This document shows, one piece after another, positions 17,126 to 26,153 of a stretch of 64,000 nt of DNA. The translations under genes and the position numbers were made by a program. The stretch lies in contig NZ_JAIRBB010000011.1 in assembly GCF_022008395.1 (NCBI RefSeq), positions 40,450 to 104,449 of the forward strand, given 5' to 3'. The first letter of the stretch is position 1; the number at the start of each line of letters is the position of its first letter. Source of the stretch: Aequorivita xiaoshiensis (lineage in GTDB: Bacteria > Bacteroidota > Bacteroidia > Flavobacteriales > Flavobacteriaceae). Below the pieces are notes generated by a model. That model was not told the origin of the DNA and made no database searches. It saw nothing but the letters and a program-made list of their open reading frames with translations.

Positions 17126-18031
17126 ATGCATCATCCAGATTCTGTAAGAATTAATAAAGCTATAAGCGATAGTGGTTTCTGCTCACGTCGTGAAGCTGAC
17201 GCCTTAATCGAAAAAGGGCGCGTAACAATAAATGGCGTAAAAAGTACACTTGGCGATAGAGTTATGCCTAATGATGAAGTACGTGTTGACGGGAAATTAA
17301 TTAAGGAGAACGAGAATCTAGTTTATATAATGCTCAACAAACCTGTTGGAATCACTTGCACCACAGATACTCGTTATGAAGATAATGTTATAGATTTTGT
17401 GAAACATCCTGAACGAATTTTTCCGGTAGGAAGATTAGACAAACCTAGTGAAGGCTTACTTTTACTAACTAATGAAGGAGATATTGTAAATAAAATTTTA
17501 CGTGCAGGAAACAAACACGAAAAAGAATATATTGTTAAAGTCGACAGACCTGTTACAGATGAATTTATAAAAAGAATGGGGTCTGGAATTCCTATTCTTG
17601 ATACTGTTACAAAGCGCTGTAGAGTTGAAAGAGTTAGCCGATTTGAATTCAAAATATTCTTAGTTCAAGGTTTGAATAGACAGATTCGCAGAATGTGTGA
17701 ATACCTTGGCTATGAAGTTGTAGCACTACAACGAATAAGAATTATGAATTTGGAATTAGGCGACTTACCCATTGGTGAATGGCGTGATCTAACTGAAGAA
17801 GAATTAAAAACTTTAAAAGATTCTGTTAAAGATAGCGATGGACAGCCTAAACCGCATCCTAAAGCCGACTTTGATGAAAAAAGGGCCTTAAAGCCCACAA
17901 GACGTCGTGCAATAGACAATAAAAAAGGTAAACCTCTTAGAAAGGACAAGCCACAAGCAAGAAAAAATGGCGGTGAAAAAAGAGGTAATTCCAATATTAA
18001 AAGTACAGGAGGAAAGCGAAGACGAGGTTAA
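17126..18031 (+). CDS. rluF: 23S rRNA pseudouridine synthase RluF-like
   Basis: This RsuA-family enzyme isomerises uridine 2604 of 23S rRNA, by similarity to RluF. The 301-residue protein has an S4 domain (residues 5-60: [20 protein letters not shown] with GRVTINGV), the catalytic domain with GRLDKPSEG around D105, the family segment [11 protein letters not shown] and [11 protein letters not shown]. From about residue 235 there is an extra tail of some 65 residues rich in Lys, Arg, Gly and Pro ([24 protein letters not shown]) that is probably disordered and binds rRNA. The family is certain; the exact site is likely but not proven. A bidirectional hairpin follows, shared with convergent hsp20. 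Confidence 0.87.
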   Translation: MHHPDSVRINKAISDSGFCSRREADALIEKGRVTINGVKSTLGDRVMPNDEVRVDGKLIKENENLVYIMLNKPVGITCTTDTRYEDNVIDFVKHPERIFPVGRLDKPSEGLLLLTNEGDIVNKILRAGNKHEKEYIVKVDRPVTDEFIKRMGSGIPILDTVTKRCRVERVSRFEFKIFLVQGLNRQIRRMCEYLGYEVVALQRIRIMNLELGDLPIGEWRDLTEEELKTLKDSVKDSDGQPKPHPKADFDEKRALKPTRRRAIDNKKGKPLRKDKPQARKNGGEKRGNSNIKSTGGKRRRG

Positions 18032-18040
18032 CTAAAAAGC

Positions 18041-18077
18041 ATAAAAAAAACCGCGTACCGATTGAGTAGCACGCGGT
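18041..18077 (-). terminator. Intrinsic terminator for hsp20 (shared with rluF)
   Basis: ACCGCGT (18050-18056) pairs with ACGCGGT (18071-18077) with a 14-base loop. Eight A residues to the left form the T-run on the minus strand, so it ends hsp20 well and rluF weakly. Confidence 0.75.
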
Positions 18078-18109
18078 CATTTTAACTAACTAACCAAATT
18101 AAATTTCAA

Positions 18110-18550
18110 TTATGAAATCTCAACCATTCTCTTTAAAACTTTCTTTTCTTCCATTTTAGGCAAAGTAACTTTTAATACTCCATCTTCATAGTTTGCCAAA
18201 ATATCTTCAACATTTACATTTTCAGGTAGTTTAAATGACTTTTCAAAACTTCCAAAATTGAATTCTCTTCTTTTATATTGAGCTGCATTATCATTTTTCT
18301 GCTCTTCTTCCTGAGATTCCTTAACTTCATAAGCTATTTTCAAGGTATCTTCCTCAACTTCAATACTAAAGTTTTCTTTTTGCAAACCTGGCGCAGCCAA
18401 TTCGACTACAAAATTCGATAAATTTTCGATAATATTTACCGCTGGATTACTAAAAGTTTCATAATTATTTAATCTATCAAGACGGTTTTCTAAGAATATA
18501 TTATCTAATAAACTAGGCAACCACATATTATTGTTATTAACTGTTTTCAT
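18110..18550 (-). CDS. Hsp20/alpha-crystallin small heat shock protein
   Basis: The 146-residue chaperone has the alpha-crystallin domain from about residue 36 (NPAVNIIENLSNFVVELAAP) to about 140, with the VEEDTLKIAYEVKE strand, the RREFNFGSFEKSFKLPENV segment and the signature ANYEDGVLKVTLPK. The short C-terminal end EEKKVLKRMVEIS has the VEIS form instead of the usual IXI motif. Such ATP-independent holdases form oligomers and hold unfolding proteins for refolding by DnaK or ClpB. It is transcribed alone, divergent from the DUF2254 gene. I see no obvious heat-shock operator. Confidence 0.93.
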   Translation of the reverse strand: MKTVNNNNMWLPSLLDNIFLENRLDRLNNYETFSNPAVNIIENLSNFVVELAAPGLQKENFSIEVEEDTLKIAYEVKESQEEEQKNDNAAQYKRREFNFGSFEKSFKLPENVNVEDILANYEDGVLKVTLPKMEEKKVLKRMVEIS

Positions 18551-18681
18551 AGTGTTATATTGTTTTATTTTTTACTAATTTCAATTACAATTAGACAATA
18601 ACAATTCCATTTACAAAAACCAGACAATTTGGCTCGTTTTAAAGTAATACAACTGTCTTTTTGTCATTTAAAACTATAATA

Positions 18682-19974
18682 ATGAAGTACTTCATTAACC
18701 GACTGTCAACTTTCTTTAATATGCTAGAGGGTAAAATTGCTTTCTACCCTAGTATTTTTGCTTTAGGAGGATTTTTTTTAGCACTTAGCATGATATTTAT
18801 TGAGCAACAAGGAGTTTCTCAAAAAGTGCTTAAGATATTTCCGATGTTGATGGTAGAGGATGGAGATACCGCTCTTAATGTTCTAAGCACTTGTATTGGC
18901 GGCTTGATAGCCATGATGACTTTTAGTTTTTCTATGGTTATGCTTTTATTGAGCCAAGCATCAAGCAATTTCTCCCCTCGCCTACTTCCAGGTTTAATTT
19001 CAAACAAAACCCATCAAGTTATTTTGGGAGTCTTTTTGGCTTCTATTATATACTGCATTTTCACATTATTTTCCATAGACCCTAGTGAAGACAAATACAC
19101 CTTGCCTGGAATATCAATTCTAATAGGCGTAATGTTTACGGTACTGTGTTTATTTTCATTTATATTTTTCATTCATAATATTTCCCAAAGCATTCAGATA
19201 AATAATATTATGGACGGGATTTATAATACAGCCACAAGGCGTTTAGAAGAAATTATTGAAAAGGAAGAAGATTCTTCTAAAATGCTTCCGCAAATATTTC
19301 CCGACACTTCCGATTGGCACACTTACAGTTGTTCTAAAAGTGGGTATTTCCAAAATATTTCAATTAAAAACATGAATGCATTATGCTTAGAACACGATAT
19401 TAGAATCTACATAACCGTTCCTAAGGGTTTGTTTGTATTGAAAAACAACTCAATGTTAAAGGTCAACAAACCAATTGACGATAAATTAGTGGAAGAAATA
19501 TTCTCGAACATCAACTTTGCTAGAGGAGAATACATTCAAGACAATTACACCCTTGCCTTTAAGCAAATTACCGAAATTGCGGTAAAAGCTATGTCACCAG
19601 GAATCAACGACCCAGGAACCGCTATAAACGCCATAGACTACCTAACAGAGCTCTTCGCCCTTCGTTTAAGAAAAAATGATAACGGTGTAATTATTATAGA
19701 TGGAAAAATGAATTTAAAAATAGCTATAATTCATTTTGAAGAGCTATTGTATAATGTAATGGCTTCGCTAAGAGCTTATTGTAAGCACGACCCCATTGTG
19801 ATCCAAAAATTAATAACCATGCTGACCTATTTAGATAAACAATCTATTAGAAACAAGGACTACAACATTGTTGTAAAAAATGAATTAAAAGCCTTGGTTG
19901 ATGATATGGATTTTAGTTCTGAAAAAGATAAGAACAAGATGGTTTCGTTAGCTAATCTTGATTTAAAACCATAA
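18682..19974 (+). CDS. DUF2254 membrane protein
   Basis: The 430-residue protein has four N-terminal membrane helices within about residues 20-160 (FYPSIFALGGFFLALSMIF, CIGGLIAMMTFSFSMVMLLL, VILGVFLASIIYCIFTLFS, GISILIGVMFTVLCLFSFIF) and a cytosolic domain. Near residues 300-320 is the DUF2254 signature AVKAMSPGINDPGTAINAID. I start at the first ATG, 21 bases after an in-frame TTG, because this gives a shorter polar lead. The function of the family is unknown; some members are proposed to be channels or envelope proteins. It is divergent from hsp20. Confidence 0.85.
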   Translation: MKYFINRLSTFFNMLEGKIAFYPSIFALGGFFLALSMIFIEQQGVSQKVLKIFPMLMVEDGDTALNVLSTCIGGLIAMMTFSFSMVMLLLSQASSNFSPRLLPGLISNKTHQVILGVFLASIIYCIFTLFSIDPSEDKYTLPGISILIGVMFTVLCLFSFIFFIHNISQSIQINNIMDGIYNTATRRLEEIIEKEEDSSKMLPQIFPDTSDWHTYSCSKSGYFQNISIKNMNALCLEHDIRIYITVPKGLFVLKNNSMLKVNKPIDDKLVEEIFSNINFARGEYIQDNYTLAFKQITEIAVKAMSPGINDPGTAINAIDYLTELFALRLRKNDNGVIIIDGKMNLKIAIIHFEELLYNVMASLRAYCKHDPIVIQKLITMLTYLDKQSIRNKDYNIVVKNELKALVDDMDFSSEKDKNKMVSLANLDLKP

Positions 19975-19976
19975 AA

Positions 19977-20006
19977 AAACCTTCCATCTGTTAAGATGAA
20001 AGGTTT
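19977..20006 (-). terminator. Intrinsic terminator of sucC, shared with DUF2254 gene
   Basis: AAACCTTCCATC and GATGAAAGGTTT pair over 12 bp with one mismatch around TGTTAA. The seven A residues from 19973 onwards give a T-run on the minus strand; on the plus strand the T-run is weaker. Confidence 0.75.
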
Positions 20007-20033
20007 TATATAACTAAAGATTAGGCAAATAAA

Positions 20034-21224
20034 TTAAGACAATACTTCTTTAACTTTATCTGCAGCTTCTTGGAATTCAATAGCACTCTGAACATCTAAA
20101 CCACTATTGTCTATTAATTCTTTTGCGATATCGGCGTTTGTTCCTTGTAGACGAACAATAATTGGCACATTAATAGTTCCCATATTATTATATGCATCAA
20201 CAATACCTTGGGCTACACGGTCGCAACGAACGATACCACCAAATATATTTACTAAGATTGCTTTTACGTTTGGGTCTTTCAAAATTAATTTGAATGCTGC
20301 CTCAACGCGCTCTGCATTTGCAGTACCTCCAACATCTAAAAAGTTAGCAGGCTCACCACCAGCTTGTTTAATCAAGTCCATAGTGGCCATTGCAAGTCCA
20401 GCACCATTAACCATACACCCAACATTACCATCAAGATCAACGTAGTTAAGACCCTTTTCTTGAGCTTCAACCTCCACTGGGTTTTCTTCACGCTTATCGC
20501 GCATTTCCATATAATCTTTATGACGATACATTGCGTTATCATCAAGACTTACCTTAGCATCTACAGCGATAATTTTATCATCACTGGTTTTTAGTACTGG
20601 ATTAATTTCAAATAGCGATGAATCTGATTCGTTATAAGCTTTGTAAAGTGCAGAAACAAATTTTGTCATTTCCTTAAAAGCTTTTCCACTCAAGCCTAAA
20701 TTAAAAGCAATTCTTCTTGCCTGGAATCCTAAAAGACCAACAGCAGGATCAATTTCTTCAGTAAAGATTAAATGTGGAGTTTCTTCAGCTACAGTTTCAA
20801 TATCCATCCCACCTTCTGTAGAATACATAATCATATTTCTACCTGTAGAACGATTTAAAAGAACACTCATATAGTATTCTTCGGGCTCACTATCTCCAGG
20901 GTAATAAACATCTTCAGCAATTAAAACTTGGTGTACTTTTTTTCCTTCTGCAGAAGTTTGAGGAGTGATAAGGTTCATTCCTATTATATTTCCAGCAATT
21001 TCTTCAACCTCTTGAAGGTTCTTTGCAAGTTTTACTCCGCCACCTTTTCCACGGCCACCAGCATGAACCTGAGCTTTAATTACATGCCAGCTAGTTCCAG
21101 TGTCTTCGGTAAGTTTTTTTGCAGCTGCAACAGCTTCTGCTGGAGTAGTTGCTACGATTCCGCGTTGTATTTCAACGCCAAAACTGTTTAGTATTTCTTT
21201 TCCTTGGTATTCGTGTAAGTTCAT
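20034..21224 (-). CDS. sucC: Succinyl-CoA ligase (ADP-forming) subunit beta
   Basis: SucC with SucD converts succinyl-CoA to succinate with ATP or GTP formation in the TCA cycle. The 396-residue protein begins MNLHEYQGKEILNSFGVEIQ and has an ATP-grasp domain with KAQVHAGGRGKGGGVKLA, the metal-binding residues in LFEINPVLKTSDDKIIAVDAK and the CoA-side domain with GNVGCMVNGAGLAMATMD, DVGGTANAERV and VNIFGGIVRCD. Length matches the family. The partner sucD is not adjacent, which is common in this phylum. A -7 element at 21278 precedes it and a terminator follows. Confidence 0.96.
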   Translation of the reverse strand: MNLHEYQGKEILNSFGVEIQRGIVATTPAEAVAAAKKLTEDTGTSWHVIKAQVHAGGRGKGGGVKLAKNLQEVEEIAGNIIGMNLITPQTSAEGKKVHQVLIAEDVYYPGDSEPEEYYMSVLLNRSTGRNMIMYSTEGGMDIETVAEETPHLIFTEEIDPAVGLLGFQARRIAFNLGLSGKAFKEMTKFVSALYKAYNESDSSLFEINPVLKTSDDKIIAVDAKVSLDDNAMYRHKDYMEMRDKREENPVEVEAQEKGLNYVDLDGNVGCMVNGAGLAMATMDLIKQAGGEPANFLDVGGTANAERVEAAFKLILKDPNVKAILVNIFGGIVRCDRVAQGIVDAYNNMGTINVPIIVRLQGTNADIAKELIDNSGLDVQSAIEFQEAADKVKEVLS

Positions 21225-21277
21225 AGTTGCGATTTTGTTCCTACTGCATTTTATCAGCAGGCTTGATTTATGGTTTG

Positions 21278-21285
21278 CAAAAATA
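21278..21285 (-). promoter_or_regulatory. -7 promoter element of sucC
   Basis: The minus strand reads TATTTTTG followed by CAAACC, a perfect TAnnTTTG match, 54 bp before the sucC ATG at 21224. Confidence 0.5.
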
Positions 21286-21530
21286 ACAAATGTAACAAGA
21301 ATGCCCTAATGTTTTTTAAGGCTTTCCTTCTCGATGTAAAATTAAATTGAAAATTAATACTTTTCAAATATTTAGTATCAGTTACAAACAATCCATATTT
21401 ATAACACTTCAGAAAGCAATTTATTGAAAAATAGCCTCAAATAATGAAAGATAAATAATTTTTACAATTGAAAAGTTTATAGTTTTTAAAAAAAATAGTT
21501 AAAAACTCCGCAAATTGTAATTAATAAATC

Positions 21531-21538
21531 TATATTTG
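21531..21538 (+). promoter_or_regulatory. -7 promoter element of the cold-shock gene
   Basis: TATATTTG is a perfect match, about 31 bp before the ATG at 21570. The leader is short (about 25 bases), unlike the long structured 5' UTR of Escherichia coli cspA. Confidence 0.55.
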
Positions 21539-21569
21539 CATCTTATATTAATTATTTTATTTAAATACA

Positions 21570-21761
21570 ATGAACAAAGGAACAGTAAAATTCTTCAACG
21601 ACACCAAAGGTTTCGGTTTTATCACTGAAGAAGGAAACAACAAAGAACATTTTGTACACGTTACAGGACTTATCGACGAGATTCGCGAAGGTGACGAAGT
21701 AGAATTTGATCTTCAAGAAGGAAGAAAAGGATTAAATGCGGTTAACGTAAAAGTACTATAA
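21570..21761 (+). CDS. Cold-shock domain protein
   Basis: The 63-residue protein is a single OB-fold cold-shock domain with RNP1 KGFGFI (about residues 13-18) and an RNP2-like HFVHVTGL around residues 27-34. Such proteins bind single-stranded RNA and DNA and melt mRNA secondary structure. The substitution of His for Val/Ile at the start of RNP2 is normal among short Bacteroidota homologues. The gene has its own promoter and terminator, so it is a single-gene unit between sucC and the M36 protease. Temperature control is plausible but not shown by the short leader. Confidence 0.93.
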   Translation: MNKGTVKFFNDTKGFGFITEEGNNKEHFVHVTGLIDEIREGDEVEFDLQEGRKGLNAVNVKVL

Positions 21762-21787
21762 TATAGTTATCACTTTTTAAGACAATA

Positions 21788-21815
21788 AACCTCGCTTTTA
21801 GCGGGGTTTTTTTTT
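21788..21815 (+). terminator. Intrinsic terminator of the cold-shock gene
   Basis: AACCTCGC and GCGGGGTT pair (one G-U) around TTTTA, followed by nine or more Ts. Confidence 0.85.
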
Positions 21816-21921
21816 GCTCAAAACTTTCCTACTTTAATTTAGAGTGAAATAAACAGTGTCAATTGCTAAATAAATTTTTATTTATTGTAATTTTAAGATT
21901 CCATTAAATTTCAATTATAAT

Positions 21922-24900
21922 ATGAAAAACACTACCCTATTTTTACTAGCACTGTGTTTGCTGACTTTTCAGCTCAATGCACAAGACACAAATCGAGAAA
22001 AAGAAAGGAGAGAGGCAAAAATTTTAAATGAGCCATCCTCTATTTCTTTAGAAGAACTCATCAAACAAAAAAATGACACCTATGTAATCACTAAACAACA
22101 TGTAAGTAGTATTAGCGGTGTTCATCACATCTATTTACGTCAAGCCATAAACGGAATAGAAGTTTACGGTACAGAATCTAGCATTCACATTGACAAGAAC
22201 GGAAAGGTATTAGTAGCTCACAACAAATTTTTAGCAGATATTCAAGCTACTTTAAAAAGTAATGCTCAAGGAATTTCTGCAAAACAAGCAATTACTTCTG
22301 TAGCTAGACAAATGAACTACAAAATTGGCAATCTTCAAGAAGTAAAAAGCATCGGCGGTAAAAATAAGGCTGCAGTTTTTAATAAAGCAGATATTTCTTC
22401 AGAAGACATTCCTGTTAAACTAATGTATTATTACAGACAAGGGATAGGTACTCAACTAGTTTGGGAGCTTTCTGTATCTGAAACAACGTCACCAGACTGG
22501 TGGAACTTCCGCGTTGATGCGTCAACCGGAAATATTATTGACAAAGACAATTGGACCTTATACTGTAATATATTAGGAGATCACGAAAACCACATTCACG
22601 CTGCTGAAACCTCAGCACCTTTTGTTGGGCCGATGAATGAGCCTTATAATTACAACAATACAAATTCTTCGACAACTACATTGGCTCCAGCAGCAAGCTA
22701 TAGAGTATTTGCTATGCCGGTAGAAAGTCCAAATCACGGAACCCGAACTTTAGTAACAAACCCAGAAAACCTAACTGCATCCCCTTACGGATGGCATGAC
22801 ATTAGCGGTAATAACACTGCTGATTACACCAATTCACGCGGAAATAATGTTGATGCATATGACGATGACAATGCAAACAACCAACCAGACAATAAATACG
22901 CGTTTAGCCCGGGCGGTAATTTAATTTTTGATTTCCCATTAAATACCAACTACAGTAATAGTGACCAATCGGAGAGCGCTGCAATTACAAACCTTTTTTA
23001 CTGGAATAATATTATCCACGACGTAACTTATCAATATGGTTTTGATGAAGCTAGTGGAAATTTCCAACACAATAATTATGGAAAAGGTGGCTTAGGCAAT
23101 GACCGAGTTAATGCAGAAGCGCAAGATGGCTCGGGAACATGTAATGCAAACTTCGCGACTCCCCCAGACGGAAACAGACCTCGTATGCAGATGTATGTTT
23201 GTGATAACAGAGATGGGGATTTAGATAATATGGTAATTGTTCATGAATATGGGCATGGTATTTCTAATAGATTAAGCACTTTAGGCGGACAAGAACAAAT
23301 GGGTGAAGGATGGAGTGACTATTATGGGTTAATGCTTACTATGCAAAGCGGAGATTCTGGAACCGACTCTAGAGGTGTTGGAACTTGGTTAATGGGAGAA
23401 GGTCCTAATGGTCCAGGAATTAGAACTCATCCTTACAGTACAAATTTTGCAATTAACCCTCACACATATGATGATATAAAATCAGAAGTTGCACCACATG
23501 GAGTAGGCTCTGTTTGGACCGCAATGCTTTGGGAAATGACGTGGGAGCTAATTGCTGTACACGGATTCGATACAGATTTTTATAATGGAAGTGGTGGAAA
23601 TAATATTTCTTTAGCCTTAGTAACAGAAGCTCTTAAACTACAACCAAGTAATCCTGGTTTTGTGGATGGTCGTGATGCTATTCTAGCAGCAGACATGGCT
23701 TTATACGGAGGAGCTAATCAATGTGCAATTTGGGATGCATTCGCCAGAAGAGGACTTGGTTATAGTGCCATTCAGGGCTCATCTAGTAGTAAAACAGATG
23801 GAACTGAAGCATTTGATTTACCACCAAACTTTTCAAGCTTAGATGTTGTAGATGAAGTTTGTCTTTCAGACGGTGTTCAAACTGGTCTTTCAGGAGGTAA
23901 CCCTGCTGGCGGAGTTTATAGTGGACCTGGAGTTACAGATGATGGAAACGGAACAACCTTTACATTCGACCCAAGTGTTGCAGGTCCGGGATTAGTAACG
24001 GTGACTTATGCAGTAGATGATTTCTGTACTGGAAACCCTACAACAATTACCGATGAAATTAATGTAACGAACGAACCTCCTGTGATTATTTGCATGGGTT
24101 CAGGCGGTGTGCCAATGACAGGTTCACAATCAAGTTCCCCAGGTGTTGCAATCCCAGACGGGAATTCAAGTGGGGTTACCGTTACGATGAATGTTACAGA
24201 AGATGTTACAATAACCGATTTAGATGTAGATTTAAACATATCACATTCTTGGGTGGGAGACGTAATTGTTAGAATAAAATCTCCAGCTGGTACTACCGCT
24301 GTTATCGTTGATAGACCAGGAAGAACAAATTCTGGGTACGGTTGTTCTGGCGATGATATTGTTGCCACCCTTGACGATGAAGCTGCAACATCTGTAGAAA
24401 ATGAATGTTCGAGTTCAACACCAACTATAAATGGAACATTCAAACCAAATAACCCTTTGTCAATTTTTGATGGTGAAAGCACTTTAGGAACATGGGAACT
24501 TAAAGTTTCGGATGTTGCAGGTGGCCTTACTGGTACACTGAACACATGGGCTATAGATTACGATTACGAAATTAACGCTCCTGTATTAGATGTAACACTT
24601 GACGGTACCGGTAATGCTACTATAAATGCAGAAGCATTATTATACGACGTTAGTGTTGAATGTGGTAGTTACACTGTACTTGCAGGAAGCCCATTAGCTC
24701 CAACAGTAAGTTTTAGCTGTTCAGATGTTGGCCTAAATACAATTTTAGTTGAAGTAACAAATGACAGTGGAGCTAGCTCTACTTGTTCTGCAGTGGTTAA
24801 TGTTATTGGTACCGGCGGTGGCGGTCCACTACTTTGCCCAGGTGATATCACACAAGATAACGACCCAGGGGTTTGTGGTGCAGTTGTTACATATACTGTA

Positions 24901-26073
24901 GACTCTCCAGCAGGATGCGGTGGTTCAGGAACTATAACACAAACAGAAGGTTTGGCAAGTGGAAGCACATTCCCTATTGGAACTACGGTTAACACTTTTG
25001 AATATGACGACGGAATTAATCCGATAGAAACTTGTTCTTTTTCCGTTACTATAAATGACACTGAAGCACCTACAGTAGTTTGTCAAGATATTTCTGTACA
25101 GTTAGACGCTTCTGGAAATGCAACTATTACCGCTGCAGATGTTGACGGAGGTTCTAGTGATAATTGTGCTATTGATACATTAAGTATTTCAACCAGCTCA
25201 TTTACTTGCGCAGATTTAGGTGCAAATAATGTTACGCTAACTGTAACAGATGTAAATGGAAATACAAGCACTTGTGTAGCTATTGTAACAGTAGAAGACA
25301 ACCTTCCTCCAACAATTAATTGCCCTGCAGATATAACTGTAAATACTGATGCTGCTATGTGTGAAGCAGTAGTTAGTTTCACCACTCCAACGGCAGCAGA
25401 CAACTGCTCTGTAACAGTTGCACAAACAAGTGGTTTACCTAGCGGAAGTAATTTCCCTATTGGTGTGAGCACTATTGAATTTACAGCTACTGATGGTGAA
25501 GGCAATACTACTACTTGTAGTTTTACTATTACAGTAGAAGACAGTGAAGCACCAGTAATTACGTGTCCTAATGATCAAACAGTGGATACTGATCCTGGGA
25601 ATGAATTTTACATACTACCTGATTACTTTGGAACTGGAGAGGCAACAGCAGTAGATAATTGTACATCTCCTGTTACTATTACTTCTCAAAACCCAGCGGC
25701 AGGAACACAACTTCCTGAAGGAGTTCATACAATTACGTTAACTGCTCAAGACGAGTATGGAAACGATGCCACTTGTACGTTTGAACTTACTGTTAATGAA
25801 GTCTTAGGCATTGGTGATAACAACTTAGATTCGGAAAGTGTACAAATGTATCCTAACCCGACTACACACGCTATCACCTTAGGAAAATCAACAAGTCTTT
25901 CTCTTGAAAACTTGAAGATATTCGACTTAAGAGGAAGAGTAATTAAAACAATCGATCTTAGAAATATGGGTGCTGAAAAAGTTATTGATGTTTCTGAATT
26001 GGCTTCAGCTACTTATTTTGTAATTATTCAAGGTAAAGATGGTCAAGTAATAAAAAGACTTATTAAAGAATAA
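21922..26073 (+). CDS. Secreted M36 (fungalysin-like) metallopeptidase with HYR domains and T9SS tail
   Basis: This 1383-residue protease has a signal peptide, an FTP/PepSY-like propeptide (about 50-185) and an M36 catalytic domain with HEYGHG at H441-H445 and the third ligand in QMGEGWSDYYG. A proprotein-convertase P-domain-like module follows (about 733-855: ITDLDVDLNISHSWVGDVIV), then three HYR-type Ig-like modules starting CPGDITQDNDPG (about 971), CPADITVNTDAA (about 1133) and CPNDQTVDTDPG (about 1214), which could aid adhesion. The last about 75 residues are a type A T9SS sorting domain (QMYPNPTTHAITL). It is secreted through the outer membrane and should degrade external protein; the substrate is unknown. 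It is a single-gene unit with a terminator after it. Confidence 0.93.
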   Translation: MKNTTLFLLALCLLTFQLNAQDTNREKERREAKILNEPSSISLEELIKQKNDTYVITKQHVSSISGVHHIYLRQAINGIEVYGTESSIHIDKNGKVLVAHNKFLADIQATLKSNAQGISAKQAITSVARQMNYKIGNLQEVKSIGGKNKAAVFNKADISSEDIPVKLMYYYRQGIGTQLVWELSVSETTSPDWWNFRVDASTGNIIDKDNWTLYCNILGDHENHIHAAETSAPFVGPMNEPYNYNNTNSSTTTLAPAASYRVFAMPVESPNHGTRTLVTNPENLTASPYGWHDISGNNTADYTNSRGNNVDAYDDDNANNQPDNKYAFSPGGNLIFDFPLNTNYSNSDQSESAAITNLFYWNNIIHDVTYQYGFDEASGNFQHNNYGKGGLGNDRVNAEAQDGSGTCNANFATPPDGNRPRMQMYVCDNRDGDLDNMVIVHEYGHGISNRLSTLGGQEQMGEGWSDYYGLMLTMQSGDSGTDSRGVGTWLMGEGPNGPGIRTHPYSTNFAINPHTYDDIKSEVAPHGVGSVWTAMLWEMTWELIAVHGFDTDFYNGSGGNNISLALVTEALKLQPSNPGFVDGRDAILAADMALYGGANQCAIWDAFARRGLGYSAIQGSSSSKTDGTEAFDLPPNFSSLDVVDEVCLSDGVQTGLSGGNPAGGVYSGPGVTDDGNGTTFTFDPSVAGPGLVTVTYAVDDFCTGNPTTITDEINVTNEPPVIICMGSGGVPMTGSQSSSPGVAIPDGNSSGVTVTMNVTEDVTITDLDVDLNISHSWVGDVIVRIKSPAGTTAVIVDRPGRTNSGYGCSGDDIVATLDDEAATSVENECSSSTPTINGTFKPNNPLSIFDGESTLGTWELKVSDVAGGLTGTLNTWAIDYDYEINAPVLDVTLDGTGNATINAEALLYDVSVECGSYTVLAGSPLAPTVSFSCSDVGLNTILVEVTNDSGASSTCSAVVNVIGTGGGGPLLCPGDITQDNDPGVCGAVVTYTVDSPAGCGGSGTITQTEGLASGSTFPIGTTVNTFEYDDGINPIETCSFSVTINDTEAPTVVCQDISVQLDASGNATITAADVDGGSSDNCAIDTLSISTSSFTCADLGANNVTLTVTDVNGNTSTCVAIVTVEDNLPPTINCPADITVNTDAAMCEAVVSFTTPTAADNCSVTVAQTSGLPSGSNFPIGVSTIEFTATDGEGNTTTCSFTITVEDSEAPVITCPNDQTVDTDPGNEFYILPDYFGTGEATAVDNCTSPVTITSQNPAAGTQLPEGVHTITLTAQDEYGNDATCTFELTVNEVLGIGDNNLDSESVQMYPNPTTHAITLGKSTSLSLENLKIFDLRGRVIKTIDLRNMGAEKVIDVSELASATYFVIIQGKDGQVIKRLIKE

Positions 26074-26095
26074 GTTTATAATTATCCTAATAACA

Positions 26096-26127
26096 AAACC
26101 CTTCCGAAATAAATCGGAAGGGTTTTT
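26096..26127 (+). terminator. Intrinsic terminator after the M36 protease gene
   Basis: AAACCCTTCCGA (26096-26107) pairs perfectly with TCGGAAGGGTTT (26114-26125), six-base loop, then Ts. The 12-bp symmetric stem also acts on the convergent gene at 26154. Confidence 0.85.
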
Positions 26128-26153
26128 GCTTTTTAAAATATTTAATAAGAAGG

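Noticed and set aside
24006..24545. Open 179-codon frame on the minus strand inside the M36 protease gene
   Set aside because: It lies wholly inside the P-domain-like module of a well-supported gene on the other strand, has no recognisable domain and no promoter-like element. Similar antisense frames at 24669-25061 and 25083-25505 have the same cause: the Thr/Ser/Val-rich repeats on the plus strand leave the opposite strand open.
24800..25800. Possible tandem DNA repeat or CRISPR-like periodicity
   Set aside because: The periodicity is at protein level (HYR-type modules of differing DNA sequence). No exact direct repeats with unique spacers were seen here or elsewhere.
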